Origin: Alloalcanivorax venustensis ISO4
GTDB lineage: Bacteria > Pseudomonadota > Gammaproteobacteria > Pseudomonadales > Alcanivoracaceae
Assembly: GCF_015356855.1 (NCBI RefSeq)
Contig: NZ_ARXR01000001.1
Span: forward strand, 124,001 to 188,000
Reading direction: 5' to 3'
Length of the DNA: 64,000 bases
The notes under the pieces are model-generated. The model ran no database searches. It was not told the origin of the DNA and worked only from the letters and a program-made list of their open reading frames with translations. Numbering within the stretch: the stretch's first letter is position 1; each line of letters begins with the position of its first letter. This document shows positions 46,402-55,126 of the stretch, one piece after another. Both the position numbers and the translations under genes were made by a program.

Positions 46402-47781
46402 ATGGGTTCCATGGACAGCGCCCAGGAAAGAGCGGCGCAACTACCAAAAATGCCACAGCGCGACCTGAGCCATATCCCGGGGGATTACGGCTTGCCGCTG
46501 CTCGGCCACACGCTGGCGTTTCTGCGTGACTACCACGGTCTGGTGCACAGCAAGGCCGAGCGCTACGGCCTGGTGTATCGCGGCAGCGTGCTGTTTCAGC
46601 GCGGCGTCACCCTGCTCGGTCCGGACGCCAACGAGTTCGTGCTGCGCGATAAGGAGCACGTGTTCTCCAGCCGGGCGGCCTGGAATCCGATTCTCGAGCG
46701 GCTGTTCACCGACGGCCTGATGCTGCGCGATTTCGCCGACCACAAGTTTCACCGCCGTATCATGCAGCAGGCGTTCAAAAAACCGGCCCTGGCCAGCTAC
46801 ATCGACCGTATGGGGCCGAGCGTGGAAAGCGGCCTGAAGGCCTGGCCCACCGGCGAAACCTTCACCTTCTTCGACCGCATCAAGGCGTTGCTGCTGGACG
46901 TGGGCGCGCAGATTTTCTTCGGCCTGCGCATGGGCCCGGAAGCGGACAAAGTGAACCAGTCCTTCATTGACGCGGCGGACGCCTCGCTGGCGGTGCTGCG
47001 CCTGCCGATACCGGGGACACTCTGGTACCGGGGCCTGCGCGGCCGGCGTTATCTGGAGCAGTTCGTGGCCGGGCTGATCCCGGAAAAACGCCAGGCGGAC
47101 ACCCCGGACTTCTTCAGCGAGCTGTGCAAGGCGGCCGAGGAAGAGGGCGGCCTGAGCGACCAGGACGTCACCAACCACATGATCTTCCTGCTGTTCGCCG
47201 CCCACGACACCACCACCAGCACGCTCTGCTCGCTGATCTACCTGCTCTGCAAACACCCGGAGTGGCAGGACACCCTGGCGGAGGAGATGGACCAGGTGGC
47301 CGCCGCCGCGGAACATCCGGACCGGCTCGGCTACAGTGACCTGGAAAAGATGACCAAGACCGGCTGGGTGTTCCGCGAAACCCTGCGCCTGAGACCGGCA
47401 CTGACCGCCTTCCCGCGCCGCACCGCCGAGGAGGTGACCTTCCAGGGCTACCGCATTCCCAAGAACACCCTGGTCAACCTGTCGCCGCTGTACACCCACT
47501 ACATGCCCGAGTACTGGAGCAACCCGGAACGCTTCGATCCGGAGCGGTTCAGCGACGAGCGTGCCGAGCACAAGAAACACCACTTCCAGTGGATTCCGTT
47601 CGGCGGCGGCCACCACAAATGCCTGGGGCTGAACTTCGCGGAACTGCAGACCAAGACCTTCCTGTTCCACTTCCTGCGGCGCTACCGGGTGTCCGTGCGT
47701 GACGGCTACGAAATGCCGGTGCAGCTGGTGCCCCTGGCGATGCCCAAGGACGGCCTGCCGGTGGAGATCTCGGCGCGCTGA
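46402..47781 (+). CDS. Cytochrome P450
   Basis: It is a 459-residue P450 monooxygenase. The heme-binding loop is FGGGHHKCLGLNFAE with the thiolate C407. The ExxR motif is ETLRLRP. The I-helix is LLFAAHDTTTST, with His where the consensus often has Gly. The sequence is of the CYP120/CYP26-like bacterial group and lacks the CYP153 loop, so it is not an obvious alkane hydroxylase. It would need ferredoxin and reductase partners, none of which lie here. The ATG at 46402 gives MGSMDSAQ; the longer frame from 46318 lacks a ribosome site. Substrate may be a lipid, terpenoid or retinoid-like chain. Confidence 0.9.
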   Translation: MGSMDSAQERAAQLPKMPQRDLSHIPGDYGLPLLGHTLAFLRDYHGLVHSKAERYGLVYRGSVLFQRGVTLLGPDANEFVLRDKEHVFSSRAAWNPILERLFTDGLMLRDFADHKFHRRIMQQAFKKPALASYIDRMGPSVESGLKAWPTGETFTFFDRIKALLLDVGAQIFFGLRMGPEADKVNQSFIDAADASLAVLRLPIPGTLWYRGLRGRRYLEQFVAGLIPEKRQADTPDFFSELCKAAEEEGGLSDQDVTNHMIFLLFAAHDTTTSTLCSLIYLLCKHPEWQDTLAEEMDQVAAAAEHPDRLGYSDLEKMTKTGWVFRETLRLRPALTAFPRRTAEEVTFQGYRIPKNTLVNLSPLYTHYMPEYWSNPERFDPERFSDERAEHKKHHFQWIPFGGGHHKCLGLNFAELQTKTFLFHFLRRYRVSVRDGYEMPVQLVPLAMPKDGLPVEISAR

Positions 47782-47850
47782 AGGCGCGCCTCTCGTTTAG
47801 CGGGTGGCCAGGCGCTGGCATGGGTTTTCGCATGTTCGCAGGAGGCCACC

Positions 47851-48204
47851 TTGCCACCCATCTGGACCACCCTGGCACTGCTCACCCTGAGCAATGTGTT
47901 CATGACGTTCGCCTGGTACGGGCATCTGAAGAGCATGCCGCATAAGCCCTGGATCATCGCGGCGCTGATCAGCTGGGGCATCGCCCTGTTCGAGTATCTG
48001 CTGCAGGTGCCGGCCAACCGCATCGGCCACCAGGTGCTCACCGTCGGGCAGTTGAAGATCACCCAGGAAGTGATCACGCTGTTGGTGTTCGTGCCTTTTT
48101 CGCTGTTTTACCTCAAGGAAAAACTCACCTGGGACTACCTGTGGGCGGGGCTGTGCCTGCTGGGCGCGGTGTTTTTCCTGTTCCGCGGCAAACTGATGGG
48201 CTGA
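47851..48204 (+). CDS. DMT/DUF486 family small membrane protein
   Basis: It is a 117-residue protein with four helices of the DUF486 (DMT superfamily) type: LALLTLSNVFMTFAWYGHLK, PWIIAALISWGIALFEYLLQVPANRIGH, and FYLKEKLTWDYLWAGLCLLGAVFFLFR. It starts with TTG directly after AGGAGG, which decides the start; the nearby ATG is out of frame. Function unknown; small DMT proteins often pair to export small molecules. Confidence 0.85.
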   Translation: MPPIWTTLALLTLSNVFMTFAWYGHLKSMPHKPWIIAALISWGIALFEYLLQVPANRIGHQVLTVGQLKITQEVITLLVFVPFSLFYLKEKLTWDYLWAGLCLLGAVFFLFRGKLMG

Positions 48205-48260
48205 GACCGTCCGCCGGTCCGGGTATAGTGTGGGCTACCACCGCACAAGGAGAACCACCG

Positions 48261-48539
48261 ATGCGTGTCCTGTTGATCCTGTCCGCCCTTGTCCTGACGC
48301 TGGCCGGCTGCCAGAGCGGACGCAACGCCCACCCCCTGCCGGACGCCTGCCACCAGGCGCCGGACAGCGGCCAGTGCCGCGCCGCCATACCGGGCTATTA
48401 CTACGACAGTGATAGCGAAAGCTGCCAGGAATTCGCCTGGGGCGGCTGCGAAGGCCAGGTGCCGTTCGAGACCATGGATGAGTGCATGGCCACCTGCTAC
48501 GCCCCGGCACCGGATCTGACCGACCAGGAAATGCCGTGA
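48261..48539 (+). CDS. Kunitz/BPTI-domain lipoprotein
   Basis: It is a 92-residue lipoprotein (lipobox LAGC, C17) carrying one Kunitz domain. Six further Cys (C30, C39, C55, C63, C75, C79) have spacing 9-16-8-12-4, against 9-16-8-13-4 in bovine BPTI. The other landmarks fit: GQCRA at the reactive loop, YYYDSDSESCQEF, WGGCEG and the final CMATC. The residue after C39 is R40, the P1 position, so trypsin-like proteases are the expected targets. AAGGAG precedes the ATG. The next gene overlaps its stop (GTGA). Kunitz domains are rare in bacteria; a role in protection from host or predator proteases is inference. Confidence 0.9.
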   Translation: MRVLLILSALVLTLAGCQSGRNAHPLPDACHQAPDSGQCRAAIPGYYYDSDSESCQEFAWGGCEGQVPFETMDECMATCYAPAPDLTDQEMP

Positions 48540-48883
48540 GCGAGAGCAGTGCGGAAACCCGCTCCCAGCTGGTCCGGATCAACTACGCGCTGCTGCTGAT
48601 CGGCCTGCTCACCGGCGGCGTCACGGCGCTGGTGGGCGCGGTGATCGCCCATCTGCAAGCGCCGGACGCGCCGGAGCCGCACCAGGCCCACTTCCGCTTC
48701 CAGTACCGCACCTTCTGGATCGGCCTGCTGTACAACCTGATCGCGGGCATCACCACGCTGGCGTTGATCGGCTGGCTGTTGCTGGTGATCATCGTGATCT
48801 GGTGGATCGTGCGCTGCGTACGCGGGCTGAACAGCCTGGCGAACGGGGAACCACCTTCGAACCTGACCACCTGGGGCTTCTGA
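48536..48883 (+). CDS. DUF4870-like small membrane protein
   Basis: It is a 115-residue protein with three helices: YALLLIGLLTGGVTALVGAVIAHL, then FRFQYRTFWIGLLYNLIAGITTLALIG, then WLLLVIIVIWWIVRCVRGLNSLANGE. This pattern matches the DUF4870/Tic20-like group. It begins with GTG overlapping the Kunitz gene's stop codon, so the two are translated together. Function unknown; co-transcription with a protease-inhibitor lipoprotein is unusual. Confidence 0.8.
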   Translation: MSESSAETRSQLVRINYALLLIGLLTGGVTALVGAVIAHLQAPDAPEPHQAHFRFQYRTFWIGLLYNLIAGITTLALIGWLLLVIIVIWWIVRCVRGLNSLANGEPPSNLTTWGF

Positions 48884-48955
48884 CCCGCCCCTGACCGTCA
48901 TAAAAACATCATACGGGTCCGCCACACTGGCGGGTCCGCAAACCGGGAGAACATC

Positions 48956-49684
48956 ATGGCTTTATTGCGTTCGTTCGCGCTGATCGCGGCCGCCGCCTTT
49001 CTGCTCACCGCCTGTAGCCGCAGCCCGGTGGTGCAACTCTACGAAGGCGCCAAACAACCGGACAGCCAGGTGCTGACGATTCGCGTGCCCTCCGACCTGG
49101 AAGTCTTCACCATCAACGGCAGCGAAGTGGACGGGGTCAACACCTTCTTCAATACCGACCACAAGGACCTCAAGGTGACCCCAGGGCGCTATGAGATCCT
49201 GGCCTACTACAAGCGGCTGTGGGATCTGGACGCCGACAACCACGAAGTGATGAAGTCCGACCCGGCCCTGTTCGTGGTGGACGGCGAAGCCGGCGAGTTC
49301 TATCGCCTGGATTTCGAGCGCCCGCAGAACGTCACCCAGGCACGCGCCCTTGAAGACGACTTTTCCGGCTGGGTGGAGAACATGAACAGCGGCGAGAAGA
49401 CCCCCAGCCAGGCCAGCGGCCTGGTGCTCAACCGGGGCTTCCTGGCGCCGATCACCGGCACCGAAGTGGAAACCAAGGGGGCCACCGCGGTGCAGCCGAA
49501 AGCCAAGGCGGCCGAAGCGGTAACGCCGGCACCGGCGGCGCCGGCGGAAAGCGGCACGGCTAACGGCTCCGAGGGCGGCGCCAGCGCCGGCAGCCAGGCC
49601 AGCTATCTGGACACGCTGAAAGCCCAGTGGAACCAGGCCACCCAGGAGGAGCGCCGCCAGTTCCTGCAGTGGATTTCGCAGTAG
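48956..49684 (+). CDS. DUF2057 (YccT-like) lipoprotein
   Basis: It is a 242-residue lipoprotein (LLTAC). The family core includes LTIRVPSDLEVFTINGSEVDG and YEILAYYKRLWDLDADNHEVMKSDPALFVVDGEAGEFYRLDF. A long Ala/Pro/Glu-rich linker (about 175-210) precedes a C-terminal helix SYLDTLKAQWNQATQEERRQFLQWISQ. E. coli YccT (CsgI) inhibits curli assembly. Whether this protein does so is unknown. A GGGAG-type site precedes the ATG. Confidence 0.82.
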   Translation: MALLRSFALIAAAAFLLTACSRSPVVQLYEGAKQPDSQVLTIRVPSDLEVFTINGSEVDGVNTFFNTDHKDLKVTPGRYEILAYYKRLWDLDADNHEVMKSDPALFVVDGEAGEFYRLDFERPQNVTQARALEDDFSGWVENMNSGEKTPSQASGLVLNRGFLAPITGTEVETKGATAVQPKAKAAEAVTPAPAAPAESGTANGSEGGASAGSQASYLDTLKAQWNQATQEERRQFLQWISQ

Positions 49685-49705
49685 CAACACCCCGCGCGGG
49701 CGGCG

Positions 49706-50131
49706 TCAGCGCTTCTCGCCCTGCAGCGTCGCGACCATGCGCCGGCTTCCGGCGTGGTCGCGATGCTCGCACAGATAGAGGCCCTGCCAGGTGCCCAGTG
49801 CCAACGCCCCGTCACGCACCGGCACCGTCAGGCTCTCGCCGATCAACACCGTTTTAATATGCGCCGGCATATCGTCCGGCCCTTCCAGGGTGTGCGCGTA
49901 ATGCGGCGCGTTCTCCGGCACCATCACGTTGAAGTGGCGCTCCAGATCGCCGCGCACATCCGGGTCGGCGTTCTCGTTAATCGCCAGGGAGGCAGAGGTG
50001 TGCTGCAGAAACAGGTGCAACAGCCCGACCCGGTATTCCGACAGCTCCGGCAGGGCCTCGCGCACCTCGCCGCTGACCAGATGAAAGCCCCGGCCACGGG
50101 GCGCCAGGGTAAGAATCCGCTGTAACCACAT
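49706..50131 (-). CDS. YjbQ family protein (UPF0047)
   Basis: It is a 141-residue YjbQ/UPF0047 protein with the conserved His and acidic residues in QHTSASLAINENADPDVRGDLERHFN and GTWQGLYLCEHRD. Members have weak thiamine-phosphate synthase activity, but the physiological role is unclear. I use the ATG at 50131 seven bases after GGAG; a TTG two codons upstream is less likely. It lies 16 bases after the hydroxyacid dehydrogenase stop, on the same strand, so they may form an operon. Confidence 0.88.
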   Translation of the reverse strand: MWLQRILTLAPRGRGFHLVSGEVREALPELSEYRVGLLHLFLQHTSASLAINENADPDVRGDLERHFNVMVPENAPHYAHTLEGPDDMPAHIKTVLIGESLTVPVRDGALALGTWQGLYLCEHRDHAGSRRMVATLQGEKR

Positions 50132-50146
50132 TCTCAATCTCCGGTT

Positions 50147-51118
50147 TCAGGCGCTGTGCAGACCATTGACCACATTGGTGGGCCGGCCGGTCCGCCAGGC
50201 CCGGATATTGGCGGCCACCCCGTCGAGCAGCCGCTGGCGGCTCTCGCGGCTCACCCAGGCGCTGTGCGGGGTGATGATCAGGTTGGGGACGTCCGGCGCC
50301 AGCAGCGGATGGTCCGCCGGCGGCGGCTCCTGGCTGAGCACGTCCAGGGCGGCGCCGCCCAGACGGCCGCCGCGCAGCGCCTCCGCCAGCGCCGGCTCAT
50401 CCACCAGGCCGCCGCGCGCGGTGTTGATCAGAAAGGCGCCGGGCTTCATGGCGGCCAGGAAATCCCGGTTGACCATCTTCTCGGTGGCGTCGGTGAGCGG
50501 GCAGTGCAGGCTGATCACATCGGCTTCGCCGAGCAGGGTGTCCAGCGGCACCCGGCCGCTGTTGTCCGCCCCGGGGCGCAGCGAAGCCGCCACCCGCACG
50601 GTCATGCCCAGCGCCTCGGCGAGCGCCGCCACGCGCCGGCCCAGGTCACCGTGGCCGATCAGGCCGAGGGTCTTGCCGGCCAGTTCCACCACCGGGTAAT
50701 CCATGCGGCAGAACATGTCGGACTCGGACCAGCGGCCGGCCCGGGCGTCGGCGTCGTAGCGGTGCCAGCCGGTGGCCAGGCCGAGCATCAGCGCCAGGGT
50801 ATGCTGGGCCACGGTGGCGGTGGCGTAGCCGCTCACGTTGCAGACCACCACGCCGTGCCGCCGGGCGGCCTCCAGATCCACGTTATTGGTGCCGGTGGCG
50901 GAGATGCAGATCAGCTTCAGATCCGGCGATGCCGCCAGGGTGTCCGCGTCGATCACCACTTTATTGGTGATCGCCACGGTCACGCCCCGCAAACGGTTTT
51001 TTACATCGTCCGGGCCGCTTTGTTCATAGAATGTCCACTCCGGCAGCAGCTTTTCCAGATCGGAAAAGTCCAGCTCCGAAGGCTTGAGGGTCTGGCTGTC
51101 GAGGATCACACCTTTCAT
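50147..51118 (-). CDS. D-2-hydroxyacid dehydrogenase
   Basis: It is a 323-residue NAD-dependent dehydrogenase of the D-isomer specific family. It has GHGDLGRRVA for nucleotide binding, the catalytic Arg in NTARGGLVDE, and the Glu and His of the triad in LSQEPPP and ITPHSAWVSRES. It resembles glycerate/hydroxypyruvate reductases (HprA-like). The ATG at 51118 fits the family start; an upstream ATG at 51154 would overlap the divergent DUF523 start. No strong ribosome site is seen. Confidence 0.9.
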   Translation of the reverse strand: MKGVILDSQTLKPSELDFSDLEKLLPEWTFYEQSGPDDVKNRLRGVTVAITNKVVIDADTLAASPDLKLICISATGTNNVDLEAARRHGVVVCNVSGYATATVAQHTLALMLGLATGWHRYDADARAGRWSESDMFCRMDYPVVELAGKTLGLIGHGDLGRRVAALAEALGMTVRVAASLRPGADNSGRVPLDTLLGEADVISLHCPLTDATEKMVNRDFLAAMKPGAFLINTARGGLVDEPALAEALRGGRLGGAALDVLSQEPPPADHPLLAPDVPNLIITPHSAWVSRESRQRLLDGVAANIRAWRTGRPTNVVNGLHSA

Positions 51119-51152
51119 GGGACAATCGGTACAGGTTGGGAGAGGGTTCCCC

Positions 51153-51821
51153 ATGCTACCGGATTTACTGCAAAAAATGGGCTTCGAAACGGCCCCGCCA
51201 GCGCACCGACGGCCACGGCTGGGCGTCAGTGCCTGCCTGCTCGGCCGCCCGGTCCGCTACGACGGCGGCCACCGCGACGAACCCCTGTTGCACCGCGAAC
51301 TCGGCCCCCTGGTGCGTTTCGTGGAGGTGTGTCCGGAGGTGGCCATCGGCCTGCCGGTGCCGCGCCCGCCGATCCAGGTGGTGACCCTTGACGGCGAACA
51401 GCGGGTGCGCGGCGTAGCCCGGCCCGACCAGGACCACACCGATGCCCTGGGCGCCCAGGCCCGCAATATCGACACCCCGCTCGACGGCTTCGTGTTCAAG
51501 GCCCGCTCGCCCAGTTGCGGACTGGGCACCACGCCGGTCCACGGCCCGCACGGCGGCGTCCTGGGCCTGGGCGACGGCGCTTTCGCCGCCGCGCTGGCGG
51601 CGCGCTTTCCGGCCCTGCCCCTGTGTAACGAAAGCGACCTGCAAGACCCCTCGTTCCTGACCGCGTTCGCGGTGCGGCTGTTCTGCCACCGTCAGTGGCG
51701 GCAAAGCACGCACCCGCAGCAGGCCCTTAACACCCTGCGCCGCCGCAGCGAGGGACTCGACGAGCCGCTGCTGTCCGGCACCCGACGTTTTATCGAGCAT
51801 CTGGCCGCACCGGCCGGGTGA
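51153..51821 (+). CDS. DUF523 (YbbK-like) protein
   Basis: It is a 222-residue protein with the DUF523 core: GVSACLLGRPVRYDGGHRDEPLL, FVEVCPEVAIGLPVPRPPIQVV and FKARSPSCGLGTTPV, with Cys residues that are family conserved. The C-terminal part (FAVRLFCHRQWRQ...) is shorter than in the DUF523-DUF1722 proteins. GGGAGAGGG precedes the ATG at 51153. It is divergent from the dehydrogenase, whose ATG is 35 bases away. Function unknown. Confidence 0.87.
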   Translation: MLPDLLQKMGFETAPPAHRRPRLGVSACLLGRPVRYDGGHRDEPLLHRELGPLVRFVEVCPEVAIGLPVPRPPIQVVTLDGEQRVRGVARPDQDHTDALGAQARNIDTPLDGFVFKARSPSCGLGTTPVHGPHGGVLGLGDGAFAAALAARFPALPLCNESDLQDPSFLTAFAVRLFCHRQWRQSTHPQQALNTLRRRSEGLDEPLLSGTRRFIEHLAAPAG

Positions 51822-51844
51822 CCCACTGCCATCGAGGTACCCCT

Positions 51845-53308
<1,464 letters not shown>

Positions 53309-53325
53309 GGATGGCGAGAGCCGGC

Positions 53326-53361
53326 CTTGTGGGAGCGGGCCCCGCCCGCGAAAGGGAGCAA
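53326..53361. repeat. Pseudomonas-type REP element
   Basis: TTGTGGGAGCGGGC is followed by CCCGCCCGCG, with GCGGGC (53335-53340) and GCCCGC (53344-53349) as inverted arms. This is the common REP core of pseudomonads and relatives. It lies just after the betB stop. A longer inverted repeat follows at 53367-53428, so the two may form a composite element. Confidence 0.6.
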
Positions 53362-53366
53362 AGCTC

Positions 53367-53428
53367 CCGGCAGGATCCCAGAGCCTTTTCTAACGGCGGC
53401 ACCAACAAGGTCTCTGGGATCCTGCCGG
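53367..53428. terminator. Long inverted repeat between convergent betB and betA
   Basis: CCGGCAGGATCCCAGAG (53367-53383) is repeated as its exact reverse complement at 53412-53428, a 17-bp stem around a 28-base loop. CCTT/AAGG pairs extend it inward with one bulge. It stands between the convergent betB and betA stops. It should act as a two-way terminator, or be the second half of the REP pair. Confidence 0.6.
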
Positions 53429-53434
53429 CCGGCT

Positions 53435-55126
53435 CTAGACGGTTCGCTCGGGCGCGCTGACGCGCTGAGAGGTCTGCCAGTCGTCGGGCGCGAAGCTGGG
53501 CGCGTCGCTGCGCAGCGGCGTGCGGCCGAGAATATGGTCGGCGGCTTTTTCGCCGATCATGATGGTCGGCGCGTTGAGGTTGCCGTTGGTGACGGTGGGC
53601 ATGATGGACGAGTCCACCACGCGCAGATTGCGCACGCCATGGACGCGGCATTCCGGATCCACCACCGCCATGGCGTCGGTGCCCATGCGGCAGGAGCCGG
53701 CCGGGTGGTAGGCGGTCTCGGCGGTTTCCGCCAGCCACTGGTCGATCTGCGCGTCGGTTTGCACGTCCGGGCCCGGTGACACTTCCTTGCCCCGGTATTC
53801 GTCCAGCGCCGGCTGGGCGAAGATCTCGCGGGTCCAGCGCAGGCCGGCGCGGAAGGCTTCCTTGTCCTCTTCTTCGGCGAAGTAGTTGAAGACGATTTCC
53901 GGCGGCGCTTCCGGGTCGGCGGATTTCAGCTTCACCCATCCCCGGCTCTTGGGTTTGTTGGCGCCCAGGTGCACCTGGAAACCGTGGCCCTTGAAGGCGC
54001 TGGAGCCGTCGTAGGCGATGGCCCCGGCCAGGAAGTGGAACTGGATGTCCGGGTACTTCATGCCGGCGCGGCTGCGGATGTAGCCGTTGGATTCAAACTG
54101 GTTGGAGGTGCCCAGGCCCCGTTTCAGGAACAGCCAGTTGGCACCGATCCAGGCTTTCGCCAGAGGGCCGAGCCAGCTGTTCAGGGTGATCTTCTGCGTG
54201 CACTCCTGCTGCACCCAGACTTCCAGATGATCCTGCAGGTTGCGGCCCACGCCGGGCAGATCGTGCACCACCTCGATGCCGTGTTCCTTAAGGTGGTCCG
54301 CCGGACCGATGCCGGACAGCATCAGCAGCTTGGGTGAGTTGAACGAACTGGCGGACAGGATCACTTCCTTGCGCGCCCGCACCCGGCGGGTCTTGCCGCC
54401 CTGGCGGTATTCCACGCCCACGGCGGTCTTGCCGTCCATGATCACCCGGGTGGTGAGGGCGTGGGTCTGAATGTCCAGGTTGGGGCGGTTCATGGCCGGC
54501 TTGAGGTAGGCCATGGCGGTGGAACAGCGCACGCCGTCGCGCACCGTCATGTCCATGCGCCCGAAGCCTTCCTGGCGGTAACCGTTGTAGTCTTCGGTGT
54601 AGCCGTAGCCGGCCTGCTCGCCGGCCTTGATAAAGGCGCGGTAGAGCGGGTTCTTCATGTTGTTGCCGTTGCAGGTGGTGAGACCACCCTGGTCGCCGCG
54701 GTAGGCATCGCCACCGTAGACGCAGTCCTCGCCCCGTTTGAAGTAAGGCAGCACGTCCTGGTAGCCCCAGCCGGCGGCGCCCAGTTCTTCCCATTCCTCG
54801 AAGTCGCCGGCGCAACCGCGCACGTACACCAGACCGTTGATCGACGAGGAGCCGCCCAGCACCTTGCCGCGCGCCTGGTGCAGGCTGCGGCCCTTGAGGC
54901 CGGGCTCTTTCTCGGAGTGAAAGCCCCAGTCGTAGCGCTTCATGTTCATGGGAATGGAGAAGGCGGTGGGCATCTTGATAAAGATGGAGTTGTCGCTGCC
55001 GCCGTATTCCAGCACACGCACCGAATGGTCACCGCTTTCGCTGAGCCGGTGGGCGAGCGCGGCGCCGGCGGAGCCGGCACCGACGATCACATAATCGAAC
55101 TCGGCGTCGTAGGCCGTCTCGCTCAT
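53435..55126 (-). CDS. betA: Choline dehydrogenase
   Basis: It is a 563-residue GMC-family flavoenzyme with the FAD-binding GAGSAGAALAHRL, the signature GGSSSINGLVYVRG and the active-site His region AYHPAGSCRMG. It oxidises choline to betaine aldehyde at the membrane. Its ATG overlaps the stop of betT by four bases (ATGA), so the transporter and enzyme are coupled. The C-terminus has a 20-residue tail rich in Pro/Ser. Confidence 0.95.
   Translation of the reverse strand: MSETAYDAEFDYVIVGAGSAGAALAHRLSESGDHSVRVLEYGGSDNSIFIKMPTAFSIPMNMKRYDWGFHSEKEPGLKGRSLHQARGKVLGGSSSINGLVYVRGCAGDFEEWEELGAAGWGYQDVLPYFKRGEDCVYGGDAYRGDQGGLTTCNGNNMKNPLYRAFIKAGEQAGYGYTEDYNGYRQEGFGRMDMTVRDGVRCSTAMAYLKPAMNRPNLDIQTHALTTRVIMDGKTAVGVEYRQGGKTRRVRARKEVILSASSFNSPKLLMLSGIGPADHLKEHGIEVVHDLPGVGRNLQDHLEVWVQQECTQKITLNSWLGPLAKAWIGANWLFLKRGLGTSNQFESNGYIRSRAGMKYPDIQFHFLAGAIAYDGSSAFKGHGFQVHLGANKPKSRGWVKLKSADPEAPPEIVFNYFAEEEDKEAFRAGLRWTREIFAQPALDEYRGKEVSPGPDVQTDAQIDQWLAETAETAYHPAGSCRMGTDAMAVVDPECRVHGVRNLRVVDSSIMPTVTNGNLNAPTIMIGEKAADHILGRTPLRSDAPSFAPDDWQTSQRVSAPERTV

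Noticed and set aside
46402-47781. P450 as a CYP153 alkane hydroxylase
   Set aside because: The heme loop FGGGHHKCLG and overall sequence differ from CYP153, and no ferredoxin or reductase genes are adjacent.
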